Positions 10,318-23,800 are shown, counted from the first letter of the stretch. The stretch: DNA of 64,000 nucleotides from Pyronema omphalodes (GCA_024516155.1 JAJJXM010000071.1:1-64000), one strand, 5' to 3'. Translations and numbers: made by a program. The notes: generated from the sequence alone by a model not told the origin.

Positions 10318-13300
10318 GTTCGTTATCGATGACAGGAGATTCGGTCGTGTAGAGGAGTATAGAAATTGGAGAAAGATTGTTTTTTTTTGTGTATTAGGGG
10401 AGGTTTATTTCTGTAGCGGAATTGTTTCGCACAAAGAGGACTTTTGTGTGCTTAAATACAGTATGAAAACATTGGCCACCCTGTGTGACGTACCGACCGG
10501 ATGTCCGGGCATTGACAGTGTACAGTTGGTTGACGGAGTATTATCGACAGAAGCCAGCCGGTATGCCAAAACGATTATATGGTTGACCTCTCACGCTTCT
10601 TTGGCTCCAGCGGGATACGGTTTCACGGCATCTGAGATAACAGACATCTGACAAGCCTGTTTTTCTTCCCGAATATCCAGATTGTTCACTGCCGCGTACT
10701 TTGTGTGCTGGTTGAGGGAGTGGGAGTCAACTGCAATGACACCCCAAACAATTCTACAATTAGATCGGCTACCCAGAGCTAATGTTATTTTCACCCGGGA
10801 ATTGCGTACTTGAACGGGGCACCGAATTGTTCGGGTTACCAATGTAAAGTTGATAAGCTAAAATTCGTCTATTGGACTATTACGGCTCCGCAGTAGAGCC
10901 GCACCAGATGTAGTCATAGACTTGTACAGAGTAATATACAGCACGCTTGAGTATTTTCAAGCGTTGTCCATCGTGATCGAAAAAAGCTGTTCCTTTTCGA
11001 TCAAGCTAGTCACCCGCCAGTTCTTCCTCTCCAGCCCTGCTTCAATCTTCTTAACGTATCCCGTGCAACGGCCGGATCTTTGGTAGCCATCTAACTAATG
11101 CTTTTCATCTTCCAAAGTTTTTGGATTCAATCATCCATACACTATGTGCCATGCTGATATGCCATCCCGTGACTAACACTTGAGTTTTCTCAATCGGGTA
11201 TCAAAAGTTTTCCAACGCACTGGGTCATCTGTGTTGTCTTGCGTTTGTCGCTTGAGTGCCTATCTGTATGATCAGGAAGAAGCGAGGCCTCTGGCTGCCA
11301 GTACACCGTAGTTCATCATCTTCTTTTCATCAGCTGAATGACGTCAAATGGCACTTGATTGAGGATAAATCACTGTGAAAACCCTCCAAACCAACCCGTC
11401 ACATTGTAGAGACTTACTAGTAAACTGCAAATTCATAGTGTAAAGGGAGGTTTTGACGAGTGCTCAGTCATGATCCGCGGCGTCAGTATCGTGGCTTGTC
11501 GGGAGGCAGGGTGTACGCTCCTCCGCTCTTCTCAATATACCAGACGAATGTCGTGATAGTACTCCACATAGTCACAAAGAAACCCTCCCTTGTAGACTGC
11601 TGCACACCGCTTACCATATTCTCGTGCACAGTGCGGCCCTTGCGGCTGGTAATTTAAATCGTAGAAATGTACAGATCAGCTATCACGCATAGTATTTCGA
11701 GGCATAAATTTAGATGTAGTGCTTTGTTATCATTGTTTGCTTTACCAGTATTCATGGCTATTTCGTGTCGAAATTCCTTTTTGAACAGCATACTCTCGTT
11801 TTTAATGTCATCAGAGTCTTCTCTATTCGCAACAAGAGAAAGCAAAAAACAGATGCAATTCAGTAATTTTCTGATACCAGTTTTCCATATCCCATCAAGT
11901 TGAGATCTCCCACGCATGTTTTCTCGAAAGAGTTATCAGGACCATACAATACCCTGGTCACTTTCAGCTACATCAAAATACAATATTCAACAATCCAGGA
12001 CCGTAAACCTTGTTCTAGAGATGCTTCTGAAGCCTTAAAACCCCTCCACCGGCCAGGCTTCAGTTATAGATCCCAGTTCTATGTAGCCATACCAGTACGT
12101 TGCACTACCTCTCTGTACCTGACAGACACTGCCTAGACCAAGTTCAGCAGTCGCTCATCGTCATCTAATAATCAATAACAACTTGTATATTTTCAAACTT
12201 CTACTTCATCTACTAATATCATCGTTTCTACTTTTCTCAATACGAACCTCAAACTTCGAGCCTGCATATTTCCAGAGTCTAAATTCTATTTACTTTTTTC
12301 CCATTCCTTCCTTCGGTACGCTTTCTCATTTTCCTGTATGCTCATCAATATGGATAGCAGCTCGCAATGTGATCCCTGGCATTTTGGAATTCCTGGAATT
12401 CTTAGATTTTTTTTTGATCAACCGAGGAGCAAGTATTTGAAAATTCCGCCATTTCCGAGTGAATAAGTGTGAACTTCCATTTGTTTTCTCACTCGCTTTC
12501 TGAATGCCTGTATACTGAGTCTGCAATCATTTTTTCATCATATTCATTATTGTATTCATTTGTTTGATCTTGTGTTATGTAAGGTGTTTGACTTTTTCGT
12601 GGTGAGTATACGGTTAGACCTGTGTTTATCGAATTGAGGTTCCAGTTGGCCTGAGTCGGTTGTTTTGTTTACTTATTTGAGGCTGGCTGCGCTGTTGATT
12701 TCAGCATACACTCTCTCGTGGACTTTTCGATATCACATATTTTCACGCTCGAATCTCGCGCGTCCTTGCAGACGATCACTTCCTGCCAAATCGATTTTTT
12801 TTTGGGCCCACTAACTTCTCAATAAGGTCAAAATACCCTTTTAATTGAAGGCTTTGCATGTGGTCTTAACTTATTCAATAATCATGATTGATTCATGTTC
12901 TCTTTGTCCCGGCATGATACCCTATTGAATCATTTATGCACCTGCGTGACTTGTCACGCGTCTTCAACTTTCTGATGGCAGGATATGATTCTCAAATGGA
13001 ACTCGCTGCCATTTTCGCGCAGCTGAAAGATCTTGCGGACATTTAGTCCTTCTACTTCAGTTTGTAGTTTTTCAACTTTAGAAATCGATGTCAGATTGAC
13101 TTATGCGAGTGATTATGCATGACTAAATCAGGCTGATAATGAAGTGCATGCACCTGTTCGGCGGGCTGGTTACGTTCCGCATGCAGTATCAAGTACAACG
13201 TGTATGGAATTGTCTTTGTAATATCGATATAATCTGCGGAGGTATAAGATGGGACCCATTACAATATGGATATCGAATGCTCTATTTTGAGGTTATGGGT

Positions 13301-16300
13301 ATGTAAGCTGTCTGGAGCTCATATGCAATGACAAAGCTGCGGATGGAAAAGGCATGAATAATATATACCAAATATTATCCTTCATGACTGCACTGAGAGA
13401 CAGGAATACAGCGGATATATGTATATCAACCAAGACAAAGAACAGACGGCAAGGGTCATTGTATGCTGCTAGGGGGTATACTTCACGAAGCCATGAAACG
13501 AGAGTAAAACCATCGTATCTTGTTCACGGGAGAGAGCGCGAAACTACCTATATTTCCTCACCCCCAGCCTCGCAATGCATCCTCTACACATCCCATCACT
13601 CACCCAAAACTCCATATACGGCTGCACAAGCCTCATACGGATCCAGCACTTATGCAAGCAAGCCCTAAATCGTCATCGACATCTACAAGCGACATCAACC
13701 GCGACAACGATAGCGATAGCGATAGGGATAGGGATAGGGATAGGGATATCTGTGTATATCTATACCCTCCAGTCTGTACCTTAAAAAAAAACATACATTC
13801 GCCTATGGAACTTCCGCGTGTCCATTCCGAGGCTGAACCGAATCCCGCGGCCCGATGCATCAGCGCTCGGTCCCTTCCTTTCGATCGTGCGTGTTTTTTT
13901 TGTCCTTTGCGTGCTATAGATGTGACGGGAGATAGATGGATCGAACAGGATGGATATGGGAGATCCGAATATAGAGCTTTGGATTTGGGATGGCTTCGTG
14001 ATTGATGATTCAATGTCCCTGCGTCTTTTTCGCGATGGATGGCTATGTATAGGATATAGGAACTGAGGCCAGACCAGATCATACCAAACTATACCATACC
14101 GTCTGTCCGTCCAGTCCGTGTTCTGGTGTACCATATCGCACCATACTAAGGGTGATTATATATATATATATATATATATCGAGACTATCTAAAGACTATC
14201 TGTCTATCTATGGCCCCGTGAGAAGGGCATTGGATGCCTTTACTATCCGTTACTTTGCTCTGAGTTACTTCGCGTTACATTGCTCAGTCCGGGAACCAGC
14301 GGGAGGATCCTCTAGCGGCAGCGCCGCAGCATATCTCGATTTTCCAAGCCATAAAACCTTAGTGTGTTATATGTTGACCACAAGACCCTGGTAACGGAAG
14401 AGACGTCATCCTCTGAGCTTGACTGGCTTGGCCTTGGTTATCTTGGCGAGATGAGCTGGCTTGGCTTTGTTTTTGATGGCTTTGGTGCGAAAGGCTGAAC
14501 GCACGGCGTGTCATAGGAATCGGAGAATCTACAACCGAAACGGGATATTCTAGGCATGAAAAGGTACCGAACCAACCGATGGATGGTGTTGAATTGAATT
14601 TGCAACTGTGATGCACGACGTATAAGGCGGCGATAACCGTATCATGCAGCGCGGCGCTTACGGCGCACTTGGAATTTGGATCACCGTGTCGCAGCGGGGG
14701 CGTGGTAGAGTTTTGCTGCCACTCTACATTGGTGCAACTCTAGCGGTAATCAGGAGGTGGAGAGAGGGTAAAACCCTAGATATGACGACGAGGACGAAGA
14801 TTTCTTATCGATTTTGATCTCGCTTCGTCGTTAGCTGGTACGATGATTCAACGGTGCGATGGCGGAGTACTAGTGGGCGGTGGGGTGTGGTTAGAGGGAA
14901 AGTGTAAGATGCGGTTGACTTAGTTGCTTTCACTTCGCCTTACCCTGATGAACCAGAGAAGGCGACGGCGGACTGGAACAGAAAAGAAATTGACTCGGAG
15001 GAATTAGGATTCTTACTCCGGAGCTCCGCCGCTCGCGAGTTCCTTTTTTATTCTATTCATAGCTTCATGCTCCGCAGCTTCTCCTCAGGAGATCTCACTA
15101 ACTAAGCGACCAGCACCGTGATATCTCCGACTACCAACCCCTGTATCGCTCACTCGCAAGGTCTCTGTAGCCGCATGAAAATAGTTTTAACATTTCAACT
15201 TTCCGCAGCATACAAAAACTGCACCGGCTTACTACGAATCGCCACACACCTTCACCTTTACCTGCCTGTTGCTGCATGTCGGAACTCGAGTCCGCTGGCG
15301 GCAGATAAGTACATACACATACATACGCCTACATACGCATATGAAGGCGGGGTCCGGAGGCAAATATGGTTTTGCACTTGGTATTCTTTTTCTTTTTATT
15401 TTTCCTAATGCACTTTGATGTTGCACGTTGATGTTGCATGATATCATTGCTACTGTTGCTTGTTCAGAGTTCTTGAATATTAGACAGCAAAGTTCACATT
15501 CGGTGACAGGAGAATAGGACGCGGATGTATATATGTAGAGGGCAAATGAAATAAAGTATCCAAAGTACATACGATACACCACACGATAGAATAAAGTTAT
15601 GTACTTACAACTCAAACCCCGGATCCAATACACTCACCCGTATTCCCCCCGTCTGTTGCTTCTGTCTATCTATTTATCGCGTGCTCCACACCACGGAAGA
15701 AAAGAAATAAATAAATACCCAAGCCCCCCTGACCTCCCAGTGGATGTAGGTTACTGATTCCCCCCGTATGTATTGATTGTTAAGTTGCGTTGAAGCGGAG
15801 GATAGGTAACTGGTTATGTATTTATCGTCAGAATATAGCAGGAGGGTGGGTGGGTTACGTTGGTGGTGTGGAATGGGATACTAGAATGTTCGTGTGTTGT
15901 GGGAATTTCGGAGGAGGGGGGGAGGTTGTGTAACGTACGAGCGTAATTTTGGGATGGTGGTTGAGGGGGGGGGGGGGGGGGGGGCGGGGGTGACTAAGAT
16001 ACAGTATGACGATGGTTATGGTGATGATGATGATATCCGAGGCTGAAAAGTAGGGCTGTATGATGGGATCTATATAGCCAGAGCATGCAGACGAGGGTTG
16101 TTGAGTTATTGTAGATGGCTGATATCCTGGGATGGATTCTGGATCGTCGCTCTGATCACTGTCTTATCTACAATCTACATAGTACTGTTGGATTACGAAA
16201 ATGTAGACAGTACTGCGGGTCATGAAAAATCACTTTCGCGTAATGACGAAAGATGTGAGTTTGGGGCAGAAACCAAAGCAAAAGCTACGACACAACAGCA

Positions 16301-16600
16301 ACCAAATTATAGAATTAAAGAAAAAGAAATCGAAATGAAACAAAATGAAAAAGTGTCTCAAATAAACCTAAAAAAAAACAAAATAAGAAAACTAGAAACA
16401 GGAAATTAGAACCGGCGAATCGAACACTCCAACACAAAGCATCGGAGTAAGAAATACTCCGGGAGATAACCAATTACTCATGATTCAAGTAGAAACGCGT
16501 GATTATTTCGTCGAGAAGAGTCGGTAGTGATAATACCGATGGCGAACTGCCATTTGTTTGATCTACGCTATGAGACCCGCAGGTAAGGCAAGGTAAATGT
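10318..16600 (-). repeat. S-type upstream module of S2 (long form)
   Basis: Starts like the S1 upstream module (10,318 to 13,560 match 3,011 to 6,200 with divergence). It then contains about 2 kb absent from the S1 module (13,600 to 15,550) and rejoins it at 15,580. The extra part has a GATAGG/GATAGC short repeat (13,699 to 13,748) and a TA repeat (14,156 to 14,179). I see no gene in it. From 14,530 onward it is unique to M1. A G-run lies at about 15,965 to 15,983. The ORF at 16,098 to 16,409 has no detectable relatives in the window and a biased Lys/Gln/Asn tail, so I do not call it a gene. Confidence 0.6.
10451..10458 (-). promoter_or_regulatory. TATA-like box upstream of S2
   Basis: TATTTAAG on the minus strand, 134 bp upstream of the S2 ATG. 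Conserved in position with the other S genes. Confidence 0.5.
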
Positions 16601-16641
16601 GTGGTATCGAAGAATGAATTACAGGAAGCAGAAAAAGCGGT

Positions 16642-16845
16642 ATGTTTACTAATAACAGTGCACGAATAACAGGACACAAGTGCCATAACGATTGTAAGTT
16701 TGACAGGGGCAGCCTGACGGATGATGAGGGGGGCAGCAGCTACATGCTGAGTAGTGAGAGCACGCTGATAAACGGGAATTTGTTGGAAAATATCTTTGAT
16801 ACATCTATTCAATTATACACTAATCGGGGCCTAACAAGCCCATAG
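16642..16845 (+). CDS. Small convergent ORF C, divergent copy, 67 aa
   Basis: Starts MFTNNSARITGHKCHNDC. Alignment with copy 1 is visible through NDC, RGSLTDDEGG and MLSSESTLINGN, in the same frame. It ends within the tail of L2, as copy 1 does with S1. Matching acidic motifs despite strong DNA divergence suggest the frame once coded protein. No recognised domain. Confidence 0.35.
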   Translation: MFTNNSARITGHKCHNDCKFDRGSLTDDEGGSSYMLSSESTLINGNLLENIFDTSIQLYTNRGLTSP

Positions 16846-17785
16846 GAAACAAAGGACTTATCCGAAACCCGTCCTCGTGACCTAAGCCACCTGATGAGCC
16901 CTCTTCACGTCCTCAATCCGTGATATCCACCAAACATTAAGCAAACAGAAACCATACACACATAGCAGAGAAACAGACATAAAGAACGCCTTGATGTGAA
17001 AGTACTCCTGATTGGTACCAGAGGTTACCCAAGCGCTTGTTTTGAGGCAGCCGCGTGGTCATCATTTCACAATCCACGGCAAAGTCGGAGTAATCACCCC
17101 TGGTGATCACCTTGTACCGGCGTTCGAATACATGACGCTTGGGCGACCAGTCACTGGATATGGATCGATCGTCGGAGTCGGAGTCATAGCCCGAGTCGTC
17201 TGATTCGTAGTTGGCGTACTGGTGGTTGTCGGGCTTGTGGAGAATGTCGGTCATGAAGTTTCCGTCCTCTCTCTCGATGTCCTTGGCTTCGAAATGCTTC
17301 TCGATAGTAGTAGCGTTGTTGGGGCTGACGGTCACCGAATCATCCTCCTTCGTGTCGAGGTCTTGATTGAGGAGTGCCTTGTTGTTTAAACTGCCGGTGG
17401 TGGTTGATTTGTTGGTCCTTTCGAGGCGAGGACGCTCATACATGTGGCGCGGCTGCTTGTTGGTATCGTGATGATAATCACCAGATACCTTGCGTTTGTT
17501 TCGGTCTTGATTTGATTTGATTTGATTTTCTTGAACGTTCCCAACCTTAAGGTTATGACGTATGCCACAGTCTAATTACATTTCGAGGCTCCAGCTGTTG
17601 CCTTGGAGTCTCGCTGGGATCCGCCCCAGAGCGTACTTCATTTCTTGGGCCTGTTGCCACCTCTCTTCCTCCTGCTGGTTTTTATTCTCGTCGTTGAATT
17701 TTGGAGCCCTGTTTGCTCTTTTATTTTGGTTGAAATTGGCAGCCGCGGGGGCGCAAGTGGGGGTAGCGAACTTGATAGATGGCAT
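16820..17785 (-). pseudogene. Long repeat-encoded gene L2 with one in-frame stop
   Basis: Best preserved L copy, minus strand. The ATG (17,785) opens MPSIKFATPTCAPAAANF. The frame then enters a 225-nt segment missing from L1 (about 17,506 to 17,730) that is rich in Gln, Asn and Lys. TAA at 17,576 to 17,578 interrupts it, and the same frame continues without another stop through RNKRKVSGDYHHDTNKQ, GYDSDSDDRSISSDWSPKRH, ERRYKVITRGDYSDFAVDCE and SGVLSHQG. A 92-nt second exon (16,911 to 16,820) follows in phase and ends GLLGPD-TAG. The exon junction at 16,990 reads G/GC rather than G/GT, a poor donor. If the TAA is read as a codon the product would be about 295 residues. Either a recent pseudogene or a truncated 69-aa product. 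Confidence 0.55.
17506..17730 (-). other. 225-nt in-frame insertion in L2
   Basis: Absent from L1 and L1' and from all S genes. It begins and ends next to GGT (plus strand TCGGT / TTGGT), so a 3-bp microhomology or target duplication flanks it. The length is exactly 75 codons. It encodes a Gln/Glu/Arg-rich stretch and contains an ATTTG short repeat at 17,510 to 17,527. Origin unknown. Confidence 0.6.
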
Positions 17786-17799
17786 GTCGGTGGGAGATA

Positions 17800-20130
17800 G
17801 AAAGAGATTTGGCAGAGTCGTGGAGTATATAATATTGAAAGAATTTGTTTGTTTATGTGATCGGGTTACGTTTTCTGGTAAACAGAATCTGACCACAGGC
17901 TTGATTCGACGGACTTAAGTAAAGTATGGAAAATAGTCACTTAGTCTGACGTACTGACCGGATGCCTGCAAATTGATAGTGCACAGTGGGTTGACGGAGA
18001 CTGATAGACAGAAGCAAGCAAGCCGGCACGCCAGAACGATATGCTCATTGAACTGTCACGCTGCTTTGGATCTAGGTGAAATCTATTTCACGGTATCCGA
18101 GATAACAGACTTATTGCTAAGCCTGGTTTGTTTCTCCAATATCCTGATTCTCAAGTGCGACACCCTTTTAGTACTTGATGACGGTGCAGGAAAGAGTTTC
18201 AATGACGGCCCAAACAATTTTACCTGTTTCAATGGTCTGCTACCCAGTGCTGATATTATTGTCACACGGTGATTGGGTACCGGACAGTGGCAGCAAATTG
18301 TACCGATTACTGATGTACCGTATACAAGCGGAAAGTCATCTATTAGACTATTGCGGCTCCGCAGTACAGCCGCGCTATATGGAGTCACAGGTTTTCGCAC
18401 AGTAATATCGCGAACGCGTATTAGTCATCAAGCGTTCTGTTATCGGTCCCAATGATTCGCATCTCGCACTGTTTTGGGCTTGAATAATCTAGATAGTTGG
18501 CGGCCAGCTAGTTTTACCACCTCCACGTCTGATACTCGGGCTTTTCCGACCATCATATGTATTTTCTGGTGTTTATCCCTCACGTGGTTTATCCATAAGA
18601 CCCACTAGACGTGACGCTATTAGTACACCGCAGTTTGTAACTTCAGTCTTTATGACTGAGTGTCATACAATAATAATCTCGTGGCAGCGTAACATCCATA
18701 TAATGCATCTTACTGCTCTCTGAAGCGTGATGTAGTAATTCATCATTTTCCCCATCACAAAGTTCTGGATTTCCTATAATGCAAACTATGAATTTGTCTA
18801 AGAACTTCACGTTGCGAAATCCATGATTAAACATAGAAGCAAGGTATAACGGGAAACCTTACCCGACAATAGACACGTTCCAACCAGACCTGAAGAACGG
18901 GAGGGATTTAATGTTATGCCAAAAATATCGCTGGGGAAGTTCCACTCCGGTGCTTCCTCATGATGCTTCGTGCCAGAGATTGGGGTGGGGGTGTGGGGAG
19001 GCTTGAGTTTACGCTTCACACTCCTCATCATTTTAAACATACAATGTCACGATTCTCCCATATTCCATATGCGCCGCGTACCATGCCAAGGGTTACTGCA
19101 AATTATCGGCTACTTCGGAGAGCATCGGCAGGGCGTAACTTGCCTATCCCTCGCATCAGGATCCTGAGGAACTCTTGGGTTGTCGGAATGTCAGGCATCT
19201 ATTACATACGTCTCTAACATATCTAATCCTGTGTTTGGTTACTTGTGCGTGTGCATTCTTGAATAAAAGCAATGGCATTACATGCAATCAAGTCCGTCAT
19301 GATGATTACAGTTGAGCTTCATGACATGCAACAATATTGTCCATAGAACAGACAATTACCATGGTGCAGACAGCGTTTCCTTGGACATAAACATGAAGCC
19401 TACTTTAACAGTGCTCAGTAAAAACATGTTTCAGATGTACTATTTCTGTCCGGTAGTACTGGAAGGTCCCATCAAAATTAACATTTTCCCCTCAAACTGT
19501 TTGAACACTGAGCGTTCCTGGTATTCTTATAGTCTCATTCGAAGCAAAAAAGGAAAAAAGGATTTCCATTACTACCCTATACGTGTGCTGTAATTTTCCC
19601 AAATCGCATGAAGTACTAGTCAAGCGATTGTGCGGCCTCAAACGGCCCATTTTTTACTTTCCGTCGCACTATGCGCGTCGTTTGAGAAGGTGCGCTATTC
19701 GCGCGTAATGACGTTGTGTGGCTAGTGTACACCCCTGTCCGTTCCAGAGGAAGCAATGGTAACCGCGTATCATGAAATGTCACGTTCTACGTTCAAAAAT
19801 GATACGGCGGTAATGAAAATATCTTTAATAAATCTATAGAATAATGTAAAGTAACATATATCATAGAATCATTGGTACACGCGCAAAAAAGAATACAAAA
19901 ATGAGAACACAGACGCAAACAGAAACAAGACCAAAATCGACGAAACGAATACCTCGGTAAAAAAGCCCCAAAGTGTATCCAAGATGAAAGATAATTCATC
20001 ACCCATGGTAAAGGTGAGAACGTGGAAAGATTGCGTCGAGATAAGCGGGTCCTGAGGATACAGCTGATCGCAATCTGCAGATTGTGTTATCGACGACAGC
20101 TGAGGAGCCATGGAGGCATCGGAGGATGAA
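17800..20130. repeat. L-type upstream module, copy 3 (upstream of L2)
   Basis: Directly upstream of L2 and near-identical to 1 to 2,290. This is the cleaner version: positions where copy 1 has extra or missing bases agree here with the other paralogues, for example the A-runs near 19,820 and 19,888. The frame at 19,312 to 19,593 on the plus strand stays open and resembles 8,728 to 8,994. No confident gene. Confidence 0.7.
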
Positions 20131-20152
20131 ACAAAGGGATCAGGATCGCACT

Positions 20153-20338
20153 ATGTATGAGAAAAACGGTTCGCTAAGTATCGCAGATGACAGCAGTAAT
20201 GATTGTGGCGAGGAACATATGGGCAGCCTCACAAATGACGATGGTCACGACAGATGCATGATGAGTAGTGATAGCGCGCAGAGAAACGGAAAATCATTTT
20301 CAAATTTTTTTTTATTTATCTATCGTATCATACACTAA
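20153..20338 (+). CDS. Small convergent ORF C, copy 3, 61 aa
   Basis: Identical in sequence to the ORF at 2,316 to 2,501 (opening MYEKNGS). The interpretation is the same: acidic Asp/Ser-rich, tail to tail with S1', coding status uncertain. Confidence 0.35.
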   Translation: MYEKNGSLSIADDSSNDCGEEHMGSLTNDDGHDRCMMSSDSAQRNGKSFSNFFLFIYRIIH

Positions 20339-20550
20339 TCAAGCACTAAAAGGCCCAAAAAAGAGAAGGCAAATATCCGAAACCTGTCCCCCTGATCTAA
20401 ACCACCCAATGAGCCCTCCCAATGTCCTGAACCCGTGATAGTCAGCAGATGTAAAAACAATAATAAAATAATGAACAAGTTACAAAAAAAGGATAAGAAA
20501 AATACCTTTATCATGAGGCCTTTGTTTCGATGCGGTTGTGCTGTTGTCGT

Positions 20551-20847
20551 CTAAATATCAACCGCAAAGTCTGACTCGCGAGCCCAGATGATATACTCGT
20601 ACCGGTATCTGAAGAAACGACGCTCAGGCCAACACCAGTCACTGAACACAGATCTATCGTCAGAGTGCCCCTTCTTGTTGTCGTGGTTTTTGTTGATGTC
20701 GGTATTGTTCGGCGGATTGGGCTTGTGCATCTTGCATGGCTCCCTGTTGGTGTCGTCATCACCCTCACCAGAGGCCTTGCGTTTCTTGACGCCGGTATCA
20801 ACAGCCGTGGGCGAGCAAGTGGCGGTGGAGGAGTTGCGAGGTGACAT
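20551..20847 (-). CDS. Small repeat-encoded protein S1', 98 aa
   Basis: Identical copy of S1, with the same KKRK patch, the 8-codon linker insertion and the ERRFFRYRYEY / SDFAVDI end. TATTTAAG lies at 20,974 to 20,981 (minus strand) upstream. The identity reflects the recent M1/M2 duplication and adds no independent evidence of function. Confidence 0.7.
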   Translation of the reverse strand: MSPRNSSTATCSPTAVDTGVKKRKASGEGDDDTNREPCKMHKPNPPNNTDINKNHDNKKGHSDDRSVFSDWCWPERRFFRYRYEYIIWARESDFAVDI

Positions 20848-23800
20848 GTTCGTCGTCGATAACGGGCGATTCGGTTGGGTAGAGGAGTATAGAAATTGGA
20901 GAAAGATTGTTTGTTATTAGGGGAGGTTTATTTCTGTAGCACAATGGTTTCGCTCAAAGAGGACTTGTACGGGCTTAAATAGAGTATGGAAACATTGGTC
21001 ACCCTGTGTGACGTATCGACCGGATGTCCGCGCATTGACAGTGTACAGTTGGTTCACGGAGTATTATCGACAGAAGCCAGCCAGTACGCCAAAGCGGTTA
21101 TCTGATTGAACTCTCACGCTTCTTTGGCTCCAGCGGAACACTGTTTCACGGTACCTGAGATAATAGACTTACGCCAAGCCTGTTTTTCTCCTCAAATATC
21201 CAGATTTTTGACTGCGGCGTCCTTCGTGTGCTGGTTGACGGGGTGGTAGTCAACTCCAATGACGCGCCGAACGATTTTACAAGTTTTAATGGTATGCTAC
21301 TCAGAGCTAATGTCACTCTCACCCGGTAATTGCATACAGGAACGTGGCAGCGAGTTGTGCGGGTTACTAATGTAAACTACATGAGCGTAAATATGTTCAT
21401 TGTACTATTACGGCTCCGCAGTAAAGCCGCACCAGATGTAGTCATAGACTTGAACAGAGTAATATACAGCACGCTCGAGTGTCATCACGCGTCGTCCATC
21501 GTGATCGCAAACAGCTGTTCCTTTTTGATCAAGCTAGTCACCCGCCAGTTCTTCCTCTCCAGCCCTGATTCGATCATCTCAACGTATACCGTGCAAGGGC
21601 CATGTCTTTGGTCGCCATCCAACTAATTCTTTTCATCTTCCAAAGTCTTTGGATTGAATCATCCCTACAGTATGTACCATGCTGGTATTCCATCTCGTGA
21701 CTCACTCTCGAGCTTTCTTGATGGGGTACTGAAATGTTGCCAACAATCTGGATCATCTGTGTTGTCTTGAATTTGTCGCTTAAGCGGCTATCCGTACGAT
21801 GAGCAAGAAGCGAGGCTGTCAGTACACCATCGTTTATAATCTTCGGAAATGGCAGCTGAGTTAAAGATAAATCACCGTACAACCGCTCTACAATCACCCG
21901 TCACGTTGTAGAGACTTACCAGTGAGCCGCAAAATTCATAACGTAAAGGGAGGCTTGTACGAGTGCTCAATCATGATCCGCGGCGCCGTTGTGGTGGCCT
22001 GTTGGGAGGCAGAGTGTACGCGCCGCTCTTCTCAGTTTACCAGACGTATTATCTTTCCATTCTCTCACATGTAACGTGATAATACTCCACATTGTCACGA
22101 AGAAAGCCTCCCTTGATGACTTTTGCACTCTGCTTACTGCTGTCAAGCGGTGACCCTTAGGCTTCTCTGTGGTGTATGCAGATTGCGGCGCTCGCAGCTA
22201 GTAACATTGGATCGTACAAAATGCGCATATATGAGTTACCACTCACTGTATTTTAAGGAATGAATTCAGTTGTAGTGCTTTGTTACGAAGTTTCGCTAGA
22301 CTGATATCAATGTTAATTCCGTATTGAAATTAGTCCATGAACAGCATACTCCCGTTTCGAATACAAAACAAGCAGAAACAGAAGAAACAATTACAGAAGA
22401 AACAATTTAATTAACTATTTCTCCGCCGTAATGTTTCCAGATCACATCAATCAAAGATCTTCCACGCATGTTTTCCCAACCGAGTTATCAGGGTCAAATA
22501 ATACTCTGGAAACTTGCAGCTAGATTCAAATACCAGGTATAACAATCGAGTACTGTCGAACGTCTTCCACGAATCCTTTGGATATCTCACTATAACTCCA
22601 CCGGCTAGGCTCTATCTATGCATTCTAATTCCATGTAGCCATGCCAGTACCGTGCACTATCTCTCTCTACTTCACAGACACTGCCTGAATTAGGCTCTGC
22701 ACTTGCTTATCGTTATCTAATGATTAATAACAATCTGTATATTTCCAAACTTTTCCTTCATTGATCAATGGTCATCGTTCCTGCTTCTCTCAATACGAAC
22801 CTCGAACGTCCAGGCTGCATCTCATTTTCCTGTATGCTCATGGATATGGATCGTAACTCGCAATGTGATTCACTAGCGTTCTGGAATTTCGGCAGATTTA
22901 GACTTGTTTTTTCTGCACCAATTAGCAAGTGATTAAAACTTTCGACATTTTCGAGTGAGTAAGTCTGAACTTTAATTTGTTCTTCGCTCAGTTCTAAATA
23001 TCTGTATTCTGGGTGTGACATTTATTTTAATGATACTCATTCCTTTTGTTTGTTGAAATGTCGTGTTATGTAATGTAAGGTGTTTGAATTTGTTGTGGTG
23101 ATACTAAGCATGGCGTAGGCTTGTGTTTCTGGTTGTCGGATTTGTGTGTTTGTAGTTTGTTCTGGTTGCGTGTGTTTGAGCTAGAACGTCCTTTACCTGG
23201 ACGCTGAATTCTGTCTTGGACCATGTTTGCGCTCTCAGCCTCGCAGCTCGCATGCCCTCGAAGCCTGCCTGGCACTTACTTCCAGAGTTACTGTTTTTTG
23301 GTGTCAAGGCTTCCTCAAGAATGTTAACCCTTTCATTTGAGGCTTTGAATCTGTAGACGGAATATGTTTAATATTCACAATCGTTTTATGTTCTCTTTAT
23401 CCCAATATGTGCTCTCTTAGCCTTGTTGACTTTGAGCTATCGCGTGCCTTAAACGTTCTGAAGGCCAATTCTTACTGTCAAATCAAACCTGCTATTATTT
23501 CCGAAGCTTATGAATCTTGGGGATATACAGTCCTTCTACTTCAGTTGGTGGTTGTACAACTTTGAAAATCGATGTTACTTTGACTTATGCGAGTGATGGT
23601 GCATGAATAAAGCAGACTGATAATAAGATGCATGCACCTATTCGGCGGGCTGGTTACGTTCCGCATGCAGTATCAAATACGACGTGTATGCAACGATTGT
23701 TATAATATTGATTGATATGATCTGCGGAGGTATATGATGGGATCCATGTCAATATCGATATCGAATGCTCCGTTTTGATGTTATGTGTATGGAGCTCATA

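Larger units (their letters stand above)
1..14530. repeat. Macro-repeat copy M1
   Basis: This segment recurs from 17,844 (M2) in the same orientation. The offset is 17,843 at the start and 17,836 to 17,837 from about 2,260 onward. From 2,260 to 10,507 the only differences I saw are one C in the C-run near 6,220 and one T in the T-run near 9,802. From about 10,508 substitutions and small indels become frequent, and similarity is lost near 14,530. The segment contains gene S1, damaged gene L1, gene S2 and their upstream modules. The left edge is the window edge, so the repeat may extend further left. Confidence 0.95.

Noticed and set aside
13354..14134. Overlapping ORFs with Asp/Arg and Ser/Leu repeats
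   Set aside because: They follow the GATAGG/GATAGC short repeat; the frame differs between M1 and M2.
16405..16475. tRNA-like segment with CGAATCGAACACTCC
   Set aside because: No acceptor stem or anticodon arm could be folded around it.
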